Positions 1-12,500 are shown, counted from the first letter of the stretch. The stretch is 64,000 nt of DNA from Cydia pomonella (GCF_033807575.1 NC_084711.1:9362001-9426000); one strand, 5' to 3'. The notes: a model not told the origin generated them from the letters alone. A program made the numbers and translations.

Positions 1-1309
1 CCAGTATAAATCGACTCTCAGATAACACTTCTTTGCGTTCAGAGATACTGTAGTGTACTGAGATGAGGCCTTAGCGACAATATTCCACTGACAAATTAGA
101 TGACAGAAGTTAAATGGTTAAAAAGCTAGGGTTCGAATACAAATGCTCAAGTTATATAATGGCTGACCGCCGTTAAGATAAACCATACACATTCCTCTTA
201 CCGAACCCTCTGTAGTAAACTTTTAGCGATTATAACTCAATTATCATGTAAGTAAGTACTGAATATTTCGCACATAGACAGGTTAGCCCCATCTGACAAG
301 CAATTTATAAATAAACTTAGAGAAGATTTTCTTATCTCAAATTATTCGATTACTCGTTCCTCTAATATGACTACATTTTGATGTTCACAGTCGTACTAAT
401 TACGCGGAAAATTTGGTTGTAATAACAACTTTGTTTGCGCACTATGTACTAATTACAACACTTTTTTCTCCCTAATTAGTACGATTGTGAATTAGGGTAT
501 AGATTTATTAGTGGTCATCAGACTCATCAGCAAATGTATCGGTAGAAGGCTTCACACATAAGGTATTCAGCTCCTTGATCTATCATTAGTCATCACATCG
601 TCGGATAGGTATGTATTTTTTTTTCACGTCAGCAGCTGGAACAAGGGTAATTTTCTGTTTAAAAACACTGAGCAAAATCGCATTTTGCTCACTGAGTGAA
701 ACAAAATAACATTCAAGTGACCTTTAAATTCGAATGTCATTTCAACGTGCGGGGCCTAATACAAGTTCGAAATATTTGGATTCTATTGTCATTGTCCCTT
801 TCACGTCATTAGCAAAAAGAAACAGACAAAAATATGTGCATACGTAATTCAACGGTATATTGACGGTTTATATAAGACCCCTGAAATAAGTCGGACCGCA
901 TCGTTCCAAAACACCCTACGAGTCCTCAATCGTAAAAATTTATTAATGAAATAAAAGTTTAAAATTTAATAAAAACACCATATTTTACGTATTTTATTAT
1001 ATAATCAAAACGCAAAGTAAATAATTCTACTTTTAACGATCTCTACTATAGTTGACAAATAGTTGTATTCACAAGTCGGACCGTAACTTACAAAGTTTTT
1101 TTTTTACAAAAAAAAGTTGTCAATTGAACTGTCAATTGATATCCGTTACATAAAGTAGTTCCGTTTTATTTTATTGAAATTTCTTTCGTTTTGTTTTATT
1201 GCGGTAATTAAACTTAATTGTTAGAATACCTTAAGAAAAAATGAATGAAATAGTGAGGAAGACGGATTAAATTTTTTCAGGTTGTATTTTTACCTTTCAA
1301 ATACGTTCA
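1..1309. other. Non-coding AT-rich stretch
   Basis: No coding region is supported here. The open frames are short and AT-driven. A few short inverted stretches around 410-500 and 1080-1140 may be remnants of small transposons, but I could not assign them. Confidence 0.5.
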
Positions 1310-1520
1310 CACTGCTGTCGTGAAATTTTTTGTGTACCTACTACACGAGATCAAAGTTATTTACATCTCGTGCGCTTTTATCACTCGCTACGCTCGTGAA
1401 TCTATTATAGAATCTTTCGCCACTTATTGTATAGCCTCAAATAAGCACTCGAAGAAATATCAAACTTTGCTCTCTAGTTGTACAAATAACTATTGCCTTC
1501 GTGTTTCGGTACAAATAGAC
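1310..1520. repeat. Diverged interspersed repeat
   Basis: The segment contains the phrase CTCGTGCGCTTTTATCACTC followed by GCTACGCTCGTGA. Similar wording recurs at 15580-15625. The 68-codon open frame across it is not protein-like. I read it as a decayed small repeat, and its boundaries are uncertain. Confidence 0.3.
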
Positions 1521-1802
1521 TTTTGAATTACATATTTTAAACATAGTTTTCATTTAGAACATTCTAAAAAAAGGAAAATAAATGTTGAAGACATGGAAAA
1601 GGAGATAATGTTATAATTCTGAACAAGCTGCTGTTTGCGAATAACGTAACTGATGGGAGTATATCGCCGCGAAGTATCCAATTCAATGCACATGTACTCC
1701 TTTCAATCTCCGTTCCGTAAACGTAAATAAAAACGAAGGGAAAGCGCTAGCGGAGATTCTCATACGAATATAACAAAAACGGTTTTTGCAGGATTTCTGT
1801 CT

Positions 1803-1856
1803 GCTATATATATACAATATATATATATATATATATTTATTTATTTATTTATTTAG
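1803..1856. repeat. (TA)n and (TTTA)n simple repeat
   Basis: A run of alternating TA is followed directly by TTTA tetranucleotide units. The tetranucleotide part could be the tail of a minus-strand retroelement, because about 100 bases of unique-looking A-rich sequence follow, but no coding remnant supports that. Confidence 0.8.
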
Positions 1857-2083
1857 AAACCAAACAGTCATATCAAAATTGCAATACAAAAGATGTACCA
1901 CAACAAAAGGAAAATACAACAAAAAGACCTGGAGGTTCATAATTATAAATTATGTTAACTGAAATAAATATATATCTAGTGCATATTTATATCAGTTAGA
2001 AAAACAACTGATATCTGTACTTATGTACTAAAACAACTAACGTTTAACTATATTTTTAGACTAGCTAGCCAACGAATTTTGTA

Positions 2084-2206
2084 CAGTCAGCGTCAAATAC
2101 TTTATAGCAGTCAAAGTGACCAAATAGTTCGGTACACCATACTAAATATATGGTGTACCGAACTATTTGACTACTTTGGTTGCTACAAAGTATTTGACGC
2201 TGACTG
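2084..2206. mobile_element. Foldback MITE, CAGTCAGCGTCAAATA family, copy 1
   Basis: About 123 bp that folds almost completely on itself: it starts CAGTCAGCGTCAAATACTTT, ends with the reverse complement, and has TA on both sides. The centre reads GGTACACCATACTAAATATA and then returns. A second copy lies at 54675-54801. The TA flanks suggest a Tc1/mariner-type target. It has no coding capacity, so any movement would need a transposase from elsewhere. Confidence 0.85.
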
Positions 2207-3379
2207 TACAGTGTAAAGGTGGCTACTTCGAATAGATGTTTATTATACTCTTAGTAACTAGGAACTCGTCTGAAAAAGGTATGCCTGGAATAGTTTTTGA
2301 CCGAGAAACTAATATGAAACAGTGATCGAGGGCATAAAGGGTGATGCGGACAACTAAAAGTAGATTAGGACAATTAATAATATTTTTTAGAATTTTAAAG
2401 AAAAACATAGTGTCTAAGTAAACCCTACCGTTAAGAAGAGAAGGTACACCAATATGTTTCGCCGCCAACGTTGAATTTACAAAATAAGTACCAGTTCTAA
2501 TAATTTACCGATTTTAAGAAAATGTTTTGAATATATTGATTTAATAATAAAAACAAATAGAAACAACTTAGATATTTTATTTTAACTTTATGAGTGACAA
2601 GGTTAGTCAGGTCAGGACACATGCGCTCATAAGGGCAACTACTAATACTTATAAATGTTACAGTATAAACCCGTTTTTCCTAGTTAAATTAAAACTAGTT
2701 TTCCGCATCGCCTCAGTGGAAACGCGTAGTTGTCGCAAAGTGTCTTGGGAAAGTTGCCTCTGAAGACTCACTTGCTTCTACTGACCTTATTTGTAAAAAA
2801 AAAAGATACCGTACCCTAATATGGAATCAAGTTAGATTAGCAAATCTTAATCTCGTAAGAGATTGCGTGGTATTTGGTTTGTCATAGTACCATGATAGGT
2901 CAGAGTTCCCATTTTGCTGACTGTACAATGCCCGTAGGCGTTACACATTTGGGAAATGTTGGAGACAAACCGGCACGTATGCCACGTCTCATGGAATAAA
3001 ACAGTTTGGCTTGCCGGGACTGTAATCTTGTTTACAACAGGTACCAACTAGATATTCCTAGGGGACTCCTACAAATGTTGGTTTGTAACTTTGTGGTAAA
3101 GTGATATTCTTGCTTTTTTTTAACTGAGTGATTAAACTAGAACTAACTATTGTATACTGGTTTACTAGTTAGTAAGTTAGTAGTACCTAGTTAGGTATAA
3201 AGTTTACATTCGGATTATGACTGCAGCAGCGTTAATTTAGTAGTGTCGTTGTAGTGTTGCTGCAGCGTTGACGTGAACGATGTCATTATCAATTTCCTTG
3301 ATCAAATTAAAGACAACAACACAACTTATGCAATCAAAGCTGCTAAGAACGAATTAAACAGTTCATTGGTATTAGAAAA
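2207..3379. other. Non-coding spacer
   Basis: No gene, RNA gene or clear repeat was recognised. The open frames at 2223-2468 and 2847-3047 (minus) have no protein-like composition or motifs. Confidence 0.5.
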
Positions 3380-5220
3380 TCTATATATATAAACGTGAAA
3401 GACCTGACTGACTGACTTAAATCAACGCACAGCCCGAACCGCTGGGACTAGAAAGTCCAAATTTGGCAAGTAGGTTCCTTATAAGGTTTAGGGGTCCACT
3501 AAGAAAGGATTTTTAAAATTCATCCCCTAAAGAGGTGAAATGGGGGTCCAAAGTTTGTATGGGGAAACAAGATTGGGTCGACTATTTTATTCCATTTCAC
3601 AGGAGTATTCCTAAAGATGAATGAGTAAAGACGTGTTTCAGGTTTTTTGAAAATTCAACCTCCAAGAGGGGGAAAAGTCCCCAATAAGGTTGATATGTCA
3701 AAATATCAATATGGGTATTGTTTTCATGGTTTTTTGAGACGCTAATTACAGAAATGGCATCAAAATTAAAATATAACGTAGCCGAAGTGAACAATCATCC
3801 CCCTAGTGGGAGTGCAATGGGGTTGAAATCTCAAAATATCAATATGGGTATCGTTTCCATGGTTTTGGGGACGCTAATTATAAAAATGGGATCAAAATTA
3901 AAATGTAACGTAGCCGACGTGAACCATGGCCCTTGGTGGGGAATGCTAATTACGAAGATAGCATAGATTTCGAAATTGAACGGTTGTAACATGCACGCTG
4001 ATTTACAGCCAGACGTGATCCAGACTTTTGAGAATGCAATCCCTTAAAGTAAATTTTTTGAGCTACAAAATTAAAAATGTATGAATAGATTATAAGATTA
4101 CCAATATCTTATTGAAATATTATGTTAATGTGATATTTGTAGAATCTGGTTACGCCTATTTTAAGGGGCCACAGTACTGGCAGTAGACGGATGGAACCCT
4201 GTCAAATTTGTATTTGTGTAGCAACGGTTCTATGAATTGTTTGTTTACTTTTATGTATGTCAATCGGTCAATAACAGTTCTCATGTAAACACTGAATAAA
4301 TTTCTAGTATACACTTTCTTAGTTTAACTGTGCTATAGATCTCTGCTAAATAGTGATAGGTTTCTTCCCCATATATCTTCTAATAATATTATAAGGCTAA
4401 TTCAAAAGCCGAAACTACAAACGCTAGAAAGTTGAAATTTACACACTAGGTTGCATTTATAAAGTGTACAAGAGTTAAGAAGTAATTTTGACAAATTCGA
4501 CCCCTAAGGGGGTTAAAAAGGGGATGAAAGTATGTATGGGGCTCAGGTTTTATTTTAAGCTAGAAACTTGATAGTTTGTAAAAAGGTATTTTATTTAAAA
4601 AGAAACAAATTTCATTCTCTAAGCTGGTGAAAAGGGGTTGAAAGATTGTATGGAGATCAAATATTTTTTTGAGTCCGGGATTTGAAAGTTTGAACGTAGG
4701 CATATTATTAAAATACAAGAAAATTAATTTCAGCGTTTTTAAAAATTCATCCCCTAAAGGGGTTAAAAAGGGGTTGAAAGTTTGAATCCATTACCAATGC
4801 TTTGAAACTTATAAAGGCATAATAGCCGATTGCAAGTAAAAGTTATTTCAACGTTCTTGGAAATTCAACCCCTAAGGGGGTTAAAAAGAGGATAGAAGTT
4901 TATATGTGGCACGGGTTTTCTTTTAAGCTAGGCTTTTAAAATGGCGTTCATTGAAAGTATTAATCCCCCAAATTGGTGAAAAAGGGTTTAAAGTTTGCAA
5001 TAGATTGGAATAGTGGACTTGAAAATCTTCTTAAGAGATTATATCGAGGACAATTTTTTCACTTTTAATGTTGTGTCAGACAAATCTCATGCGTTGTATA
5101 ATTATTAACAAGTAAATTAACATTCCCTACTGCTACCTTTTGCTGCATAATGTTCTATGCTCTAGTGTATAACCACCAACATAGAAATCCACGCGTACGA
5201 AGTCGCGGACAACAGCTAGT
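3380..5220 (+). mobile_element. Non-autonomous Helitron-like element with internal tandem cassettes
   Basis: The element begins TCTATATATATAAACG after an A and ends CTAGT before a T. Just before the end is an imperfect GC-rich hairpin (CCACGCG ... CGCGGAC). These are the standard marks of a Helitron: 5' TC, 3' CTRR preceded by a hairpin, and insertion between A and T without target duplication. It has no Rep/helicase gene, so it is non-autonomous. Inside, a cassette built around TTCAACCCCTAAGGGGGTT followed by AAAAAGGGG and GAAAGTTTG recurs about eight times, starting near 3522, 3652, 3792, 4496, 4611, 4745, 4862 and 4961. A roughly 130-bp unit is directly duplicated at about 3710-3970. The short open frames inside are products of these repeats. 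Confidence 0.75.
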
Positions 5221-6516
5221 TAAGTACATATTTAGCTAACTTAGAACTAATCTTATATTTTAAAGATTATATGAATATATATACTGTCGCCCCCTGAATG
5301 ATCCGAATGGAACCTTTACATAGTTAAAACGGTTAAAAGCAACCGGAAGGTGATAATAGGTAATGCGATGCTACACATTCAAACAAATGTGCTACATTTC
5401 TCTCAAGGGTTTGTTATTTGTTTAATTGCTTTAAATAAAATGTAAGTTTTTTTACTAAATCGCTCCGTAAAAATAAGCTAATGCAATTGCATTTATGTAA
5501 AAATATACAGTATTATTCTCAATATGTCTAGTGCAGGTTATTAATCATAAGTCATAATTTACTTCCCTTAACCTATTTGAAATGTATATTTTATCAGAAA
5601 ACTTCCATTTAAATATTGTATTTGCTTGCTATAAATACTTTTGTATTTGCTTTTGCAAAAATCTGTAGATAAATTCTTCAGCTAACGAAAAGTGGCAAAG
5701 CATTCAACGTAACGTCGATAACAATTATCGAATAAAACGCCTTTTTTCAGAAATTGTAATTTTAATAATGTTGGGTTTCGCTCGCAATAAAGTTCACTCG
5801 AGTTCGTGGCTCCGCAAGTCAACGCGGTTGTGACCTACTGCTGCTTTAATTATTTTTTATCACGTCACGTCGATTCGTTTGTTTTTCTGCTTACTCTTAC
5901 CAGAGAGAATTGAGTTTAGAGGTATATTTTCAAAGTAAATTTTGAAGTCATCTAAATGTACTGCCATCTTTCGACACAGGGCTAAAACTCTTAGAATGAC
6001 TATGACAATTTAACCCATGTTCGGTCACATTTGTATTTTCATATGTGTTAAATATCAAACGGAGTCGCCATCTACTCAAGTATAGGCCAAAGCTATATCG
6101 CCATCTATTCGAGCATTTCGAGCATACATTTTTCTTGATTTTTTCTTAGCCTTTATTTATCTTATACGGAGTTATATATATTATCTTTGCTCGTACCCAA
6201 GACGACGGGGTTTATTTGCCGTTGACAGGGACAAAGGAAACTTAAACCAATTGTGACGCTGACAAAAATACAACCGAGATCATTTTAATGTCGCTAATTA
6301 GCATAATAAGGCACCTTACTCTTGTTTTATTTCATTCAATTTGGAGTGCTTAAAGACAATGTCATTATATTTTTTTATTTACTTATACTAAATAATTTTG
6401 ACTGTAGAGGTGTAAATAAAGCAAAAAAAAAATGAGAATCTAGTATGTTATGTGGTACCTAACTGAATTGTCAATATTCAACTTTTTATACCTAGAGTTA
6501 GTAGAGTTACTGTTAA
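5221..6516. other. Non-coding spacer
   Basis: AT-rich sequence without recognised genes. Two related phrases containing CGCCATCTA near 6065-6110 suggest an old repeat. Nothing else was assigned. Confidence 0.45.
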
Positions 6517-6886
6517 GAAGAAAGAGGACGACCGCCCCGAAACCGCCTTTCCATACCAACGTAGTCCCCATTTTCCTCTCTGGATATTAACATTATTGAA
6601 AACATTTGTACACAATTTGATGTGTTTTAATCATAGCTATGCCCAACCGTTTGTTTTTTTCTGATCTTTTCAATATTATAAGAGTTAGGAGCAAATTTTT
6701 ATTGTATGAAACCTGTTTTTCGCTCCTAACTTTTATAATAATTAAAAAAAACGAAAAAATCAAACGGCCGGGCATAGCTATGACTAAAATACATAAAATT
6801 CTGTAAAAATATTTTCCTTAATGTCAATATCCAGGGAAGAAAATGAGGACTACGTTTGTATGGAGAATCGATTGTCCTCTTTCCTC
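6517..6886. mobile_element. Foldback MITE between TTAA sites, copy 1
   Basis: About 370 bp with long imperfect inverted halves. The left half has GAAGAAAGAGGACG, then CCCCATTTTCCTCTCTGGAT. The right half returns ATCCAGGGAAGAAAATGAGG and ends GTCCTCTTTCCTC. TTAA lies immediately outside both ends (6513-6516 and 6887-6890). A relative lies at 9661-10025. TTAA suggests piggyBac- or Kolobok-type targeting, but see the note on copy 2. No coding sequence is present. Confidence 0.7.
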
Positions 6887-7544
6887 TTAAGCATTTAGTT
6901 ACACCTAGCCGAAAATTAGCCAATTTTTGAGTGAAATCAATCATAATGGTGTCTATGCAACAATGGTGCTTGATATGATAAAACTTTCAAACTTTGGATT
7001 GCGATTGGATTGATGAAATATGTACCTAGTCAGTTAGAATTTATGACCAAAACATACAATACCCATACAACTATTGCAAATTCTCTTCAACTATGAAGAA
7101 TATCGGCAAATTCTCTTATTTTATTTCCTTATTTCTTGTAAACATTTCCATAAAAATGTCAAGAACTTTTCGAACTTTTTTGAAATCTCTACGCAATCTG
7201 CGCATCTGAAACTGTCAAATAAATCCAGCATTAACTGCCACGTTCATTAGGGAGCAAAAAATAGCTTACTCGAATAAGTACAATCGATATACCTACCTAC
7301 TTACCTACTAGTGGAAGACTACTTATGTCGATTTCGTTACAGTATTGGACATCAATTTGGAGTTATTTGTACAAGGTAGCTTGTTAGTGGAATGTTTTCT
7401 TTCTCTTGAAGAATTCAGTTCAGTTTAATATACTAAACAGCAATTGGCTATGAAATAAAAGTAATGTAAGGAAATTTCGGATATTAGGATTTTACAATAA
7501 AACTACAAAGGTGCACGTTAAAGTAATGTACCTACTACAATAAT
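6887..7544. other. Non-coding spacer
   Basis: No supported gene or repeat boundary was found. Confidence 0.45.
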
Positions 7545-7873
7545 AAAAAATCGGCCAAGTGCGAGTCGGATTCGCAAAGGAAGGGTTCCGTACTAAAAAC
7601 GGTACCCATCCAAGAACTGACCCCGCCCGACTTTGCTTAACTTCAGTGATTGGATGAGAACCTCGAGATTGGAAAGAAATATTTATTTTATTCTGTTTAT
7701 AGTATTTGTTGTTATAGCGGCAACAGAAATGCATAATCTGTAGAAATTTCAACTGGCTGACTATCACAGTTCATGAGATACAGGCTGGTGACAGACGGAC
7801 GGACGGACGGACGGACAGCGGAGTCTCAGTATTTGGGTCCCGTTTGACCCTTTGGTTACGGAACCCTAAAAAT
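7545..7873 (+). repeat. CGGCCAAGTGCGAGTCGGA interspersed family, copy 1
   Basis: It starts TCGGCCAAGTGCGAGTCGGA, has GAAGGGTTCCGTACT near the start and TTACGGAACCCTAAAAA at the end, so the edges carry an inverted GGGTTCCGTA / TACGGAACCC pair. A (GGAC)n run at 7796-7817 precedes the right end. Two longer copies lie at 8442-8985 and 13776-15250. It is non-coding. The family is a high-copy type in Lepidoptera from general knowledge. Its class is left open. Confidence 0.75.
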
Positions 7874-8441
7874 GATTAATATTTAGACAAACTTGTACAA
7901 AAAATATGATCGCGCATCTGGAACGGTTTCTAGCATCCGGTATTTATTGAATCATAAATTGTAACATGTAAAACCATACTGTTACAACAATTCATGCCTA
8001 TAATAACAACAAATACTATTTATACTAGAAACTAAGTACCTATATTATTATGTGCCATTCATACTTCCCTTTGGCCATATATTCTGTTCGGATACCAGTC
8101 GCGCTATCAACTAAGTACATTACTTCGACTGTAGAAAGGGTCATCGTAAGCCCACCAAAGTGATCCGGCAAAATCACCAGTATCACCACTCATTTTATTT
8201 TAATATGTACCTAGATAATACGATTTTCTAGAACAAGTTAATTATTAATTTCAATTAATCGATAACCGCCAGCAAAAGGACAAATAAATTGATACATATC
8301 AACTAATACATCAGAAAAATAACAAACATTTAAAAAACGTTTTATTCCTTTAGCGATTTTGGTTGAGTAACCAGTAACTTTTTAGTCTTTCGGCAACTAG
8401 TTGCGAAACAGCACAGGTTAATTTTAAAAAAATAATAAAAA
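7874..8441. other. Non-coding spacer
   Basis: Between two copies of the same interspersed family. Nothing else was recognised. Confidence 0.45.
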
Positions 8442-8985
8442 AGCGGCCAAGTGCGAGTCGCACTCGCCCATGAAGGGTTCCGTACCATTTATGACGTATG
8501 AAAAAAAACTACTTACTAGATTTCGTTCAAACCAATTTTCGGTGGAAGTTTGCATGGTAATGTATATCATATATTTTTTTTAGATTTTTCATTCTGTTAT
8601 TTTAGAAGTTACGGGGGGGGGACACACATTTTACCACTTTGGAAGTGTCTCTCGCACAAACTATTCAGCTTAGAAAAAAAATATATTAGAAACCTCAATA
8701 TCATTTTTAAAGACATATCCATAGATACCCCACACGTATGGGTTTGATGAAAAAAGATTTTTCGAGTTTCAGTTCTAAGTATGGGGAACCCCCAAAATTT
8801 ATTGTTTTTTTTTCTATTTTTGTGTAAACATCCTAATGCGGTTCATAGAATACATCTACTTACCAAGTTTGAACAGCTCTTATAGTTTCGGAAAAAAGTG
8901 GCGGTGACATAATCGGACAGACAGACGGACATGACGAATCTATAAGGGTTCCGTTTTTTGCCATTTGGCTACGGAACCCTAAAAA
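8442..8985 (+). repeat. CGGCCAAGTGCGAGTCGCA interspersed family, copy 2
   Basis: Same family as 7545-7873, with a longer interior. It starts GCGGCCAAGTGCGAGTCGCA, has a short G-run near 8612, ends with CATTTGGCTACGGAACCCTA, and carries ACAGACAGACGG before the end. The 65-codon open frame inside also appears in the copy at 14178-14375. It is a property of the repeat and not a gene. Confidence 0.8.
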
Positions 8986-9614
8986 GAAACTGAAAGGATA
9001 ATACTTGTATAACAAGAATGGGACTCTCCCCTTCGGCAACTGGCTAAGTAACGAGATTATTCTATACTTTTTAGTAACTTGTTGCCAAACTCACTTGGCA
9101 TTGTGGCCGGAGTGAAAATGAAGCGTTTTTTAAGGATTTTTCGGTTATCCATTCGTAAGAGCAGCAAATTCTGAACAAAACTGTATAAGTACTCAACTCC
9201 TTTTAGCCATTTTGTCACTTATCTTAATTGAACTTACAGTCGACGATATATTTTGTACATACATACATACATACGTACGTGACTTACACTTTTTTATGTT
9301 TTAGAGCGAATATGGCGTGTTGCCGTGTAGGTACGTGCATAAACGTACGTAACATACCTACATATTTGGCAAATGTCGATTCTAACGTTTGCTTTCTGCC
9401 GTAACTTCAGTTATCGGATAACAATAGGTGACTTTGATAAATGGATGCAAGCGTCCATAGCTGAAGCGCACGGAGTTGATGTCCATTAATACTGTGAAAA
9501 TCTGTGCAAGCATTCAAATTGCAAGCAAATTTAACGAGACAGAATATAAATGTAAGATCATTTCCTTTCTTTTTATATCAAGCGAACTTTAGCAACTATA
9601 GTACATTGTGTATT
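8986..9614. other. Non-coding spacer with CATA microsatellite
   Basis: A short CATACATACATACATACGTA run lies at about 9258-9279. No gene is supported. Confidence 0.5.
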
Positions 9615-10056
9615 AAGGGCGGGTAACAAGAATTTACGAACAAGTGTTAATTTTAATTAAGAGAAAAGAGGACGGCCGATTCTCCATACAGACGTTGTCT
9701 CCATTTTCCTCCCTGGATATTGATATTATGGAAAACATTTTTACATAATTTGATGTTTATTAATCATAGCTATAACCATAGCGTTTGACTTTGTTAGATT
9801 TTTTGATTATTGTAAAAATTAGGAGCTAAAAACATATTTCATACAAATTTTAAATGCTCTTAACTCTTATAATAATTAAAAATTCCAAAAAATCAAACGT
9901 AGGGGCATAGGTATGGTTGATATAGAACAAATTGTGTCATAATATTTTCAATAATGTTAATATCCAGAGAGGAAAATGAGGACTACGTTTGTTTGAAAAG
10001 GCGATTTTGCGCCTCCATTTTCGTCTTAACACCATTTCGTAATTCTTGTACCGCCC
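9615..10056. mobile_element. Foldback MITE, copy 2, with an outer inverted pair
   Basis: The core 9661-10025 is related to 6517-6886 and is also bounded by TTAA (9657-9660, 10026-10029). Outside the TTAA there is a further inverted pair: GGGCGGGTAACAAGAATTTA on the left (about 9617) and TTCTTGTACCGCCCG on the right (about 10041). The element may therefore extend beyond TTAA, with TTAA internal, or the core may have landed in an older foldback. It has no coding capacity. Confidence 0.65.
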
Positions 10057-10135
10057 GTGGCACATGCAATATTTTTCATCACACTTGTGAGGAGAAAACT
10101 AAATTTTAAGCGAAATAATTCTTAAATACGGTAAT

Positions 10136-10299
10136 TTAAGATACGTCAATAATTTCCGGATATCCGGTCAATAAAGATACGGATTACCGATTGGATATGT
10201 CAGTGTCAAAAGTGACGTTTTTGTTTGAAGAAACGTCACTTTTGATACTGACATATCTAATCTATATCGTATCTTTAGCAAATGTTTGACGTATCTTAA
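10136..10299. mobile_element. Foldback element ending TTAAGATACGTCAA
   Basis: The outer ends TTAAGATACGTCAA and TTTGACGTATCTTAA are inverted. The inner arms TGTCAGTGTCAAAAGTGACG and CGTCACTTTTGATACTGACA are also inverted around GTTTGAAGAAAC. It is a small non-coding hairpin element. The stretch just left of it (10075-10140) reappears at 28318-28382. Confidence 0.7.
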
Positions 10300-11025
10300 A
10301 GTTCGAATCAGGAACACGTAATACAAAATATTTGATCAAATGCATAGGTATTAGGCAGGTACAGCAAATAAAATATACGCCATTAGACAAGTCATAAAAA
10401 ATACCATACTTACCTAAATAGTTCCGCTTTTTATATTCTTTCTTATGAACGATGTAGAGTTCAAGAACGAAAATCTGGCCAAATTGATTTAATTATTATA
10501 CCATGTTGCATGGCTACTTTGTGAATGTATCATTGTGTGTTTAAGTTGCAGTACCCTTACAGGGTTCATAGCTGATCAGAATTCTTGTGTATCACCTTAA
10601 TATGTACCTATGAAGGCAATGCCAATAAATTACTGAATACTGATGAGTCCATACAAATTTGTAGGTCCATGTACTTATATGAATGTATGGTCGCTTTACT
10701 GAAAATTAACTAGCTGTTACGTGGAATACGTGGCTCGTTAGTGAACAAAAACGCAGTTACTATAGAACTAGTGCTTTTGAATACAACTTTTAATAAAGAA
10801 GAGTAGTCATCCCGCAATTTCAGATAACTCCACGGCTAAATTAGCTCCGTTGTTGCACGTTCCCTACGGATTTTTCATAAATTGGCATTGTCACATATGA
10901 CAATGGGCTTTGTTAAGTATTATTCTCTTGGTTTTTCTGTAGTACCTACATCGGAATCGGATCTAGAATCGAATCACAGGGTGAATCACCTCAGTCTACT
11001 ATACAAATTTAAACATTCATGTGTA
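10300..11025. other. Non-coding spacer
   Basis: No gene or clear repeat was recognised. Confidence 0.45.
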
Positions 11026-11206
11026 CCCCTAGTGTAAATTTAATTTGTAGCGAAACGTGACGTACGCGTTTGCGTTAAGTCTCATTTTGTATGGGATTTT
11101 GAGTTTCCAAAACGTCCCGCTTGGCGCGCTGTTTTTAAATCCCATATAAAATGAGACTTCACGCAAACGCGTCACGTCACGCTATCGAATCAATTTACAC
11201 TAGGGG
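11026..11206. mobile_element. Foldback MITE, CCCCTAGTGTAAAT family, copy 1
   Basis: It begins CCCCTAGTGTAAATTTAATT and ends TTTACACTAGGGG. Long inverted arms run through GTACGCGTTTGCGTTAAGTC and GACTTCACGCAAACGCGT to a centre rich in GGCGCGC. TA precedes it, but the right flank is TT, so the target duplication is degraded or absent here. Two more copies lie side by side at 28466-28650 and 28658-28842. Confidence 0.8.
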
Positions 11207-11372
11207 TTCTGTAGCTAAATTTCCCAATTTTGTGAGACGTCACAAAAGTTATAACTTATAACATTCATTTTCATTAGTCTACTTTTAATACAAATCACTT
11301 AGGTATGTAGTCATACACTTTATTTGACTGAATCATAATAAGTAATTAAGGAAAATACAAGTGGTTTGACGA

Positions 11373-11660
11373 CCGGTCTAGCCTAGTGGGTGGTGACCCG
11401 CTATGATGCCGGGCGTCCTGGGTTCGAATACTTCGAATCCCGGTAAGGGCATATATTTGTTTGATGAGCACAAATATCATAGGTGTTTTCTATGTATTTA
11501 AGTATTTGTATATTATATATATCGTTGTCTGAGTACCCACAACACAAGCTTTCTTAAGCTTAAGGTGGGACTTAGTCAATCTGTGTAAGAATGTCGTATA
11601 TAATATTTATTTATTTGCTTAGTCAATTCGTGTAAGAATGTCCCTATAACATTTATTTAT
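11373..11660 (+). mobile_element. tRNA-derived SINE
   Basis: The head carries an A-box-like TAGCCTAGTGGGTGGTGAC and a B-box GGGTTCGAATA about 45 bases later, the internal pol III promoter layout of tRNA-derived SINEs. The tail holds TTTTCTATGTATTTAAGTAT and ends in TTATTTATT units. The last part (GTCAATCTGTGTAAGAATGT) is partly duplicated just downstream. A truncated relative lies at 41112-41250. The head does not fold as an intact tRNA gene. Confidence 0.75.
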
Positions 11661-12257
11661 TTAAATTTATTTTTATTATTACTGCAGCGATTTTCGTAAT
11701 AACTACGAGTATATCGAATATTGAAAGTAATAGGTACCTATACATAACGCAGCATACCTACAATTGACATAACGTTTAAAAGTATTAGAATTGCTTATTA
11801 TACAAATCTGCCGTCGTACCATTCGAATACTTACTCAATTTTGAACCTTGCTCTTAGACAATAAAATTCACAATTCATCTAAATTTCAAATGTGTGGTTA
11901 TAATAATATATTTGTATAGTTTCAATATGCACGTAGATCCCACAATACCCACACACTGCCCCTATCCTATCTATTCAAACAAGTTAACTATATATATCTA
12001 TCGAGAATTATACGCCGGTCGGATATGGTAGACCTCTCCTTATGTGTTTTATAGACATAATAGGTAGTTTACATAACACATCGGTATGTGAAATACAAAC
12101 ACTAAAAGTTAATATTGTTATTCAGGTTTATTTTGTTTCTTTAGACAACCTAGTCTAAAAGTTAATTTCAAGTACTCGAATACATAATTAAACAGTTTCT
12201 TGTTAGTACAAACTTTATTTGAATGTTGTTGTTACGAGTACAATCTCATATCGGACT
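11661..12257. other. Non-coding spacer
   Basis: No supported features. Confidence 0.45.
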
Positions 12258-12500
12258 TAAGAGGGAAGAATAGCTTTGCGATCCTAACGAAATAACGGTA
12301 CTTTTTCTATGAAATTCCATTTCGTGAGAAAACGTTTTCCACTAACTAAATCTTAAAACATCACTTTGATTTTGATGTCGATCACTTACTGCATAGTATA
12401 TTCTAGGTTTATAAGTTCCGTTATTTCCAAAAAAAAATTTTTTTTATTGCAAATTGCAATAAAATGGAATACGGTAAGTATAAACCTAGTTTTTCATTGT
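12258..12500 (+). repeat. AAGAGGGAAGAATAGCTTTG repeat, copy 1
   Basis: It aligns along its length with 41251-41497. Shared stretches include AAGAGGGAAGAATAGCTTTG at the start and ATAAACCTAGTTTTTCATTG at the end. The 3' half is a foldback (CTAGGTTTATA ... ATAAACCTAG) around a T/A-run. The 64-codon open frame at 12366-12560 comes from this repeat. Confidence 0.7.

Noticed and set aside
3380..5220. CRISPR-like array from the regularly spaced cassettes
   Set aside because: Units vary in sequence and spacing, and the whole lies within Helitron-type ends in an insect genome.
11373..11450. Possible tRNA genes at 11373, 41112 and 49600
   Set aside because: They have A- and B-box-like sequences but no complete cloverleaf, and SINE bodies follow, so they are SINE heads.
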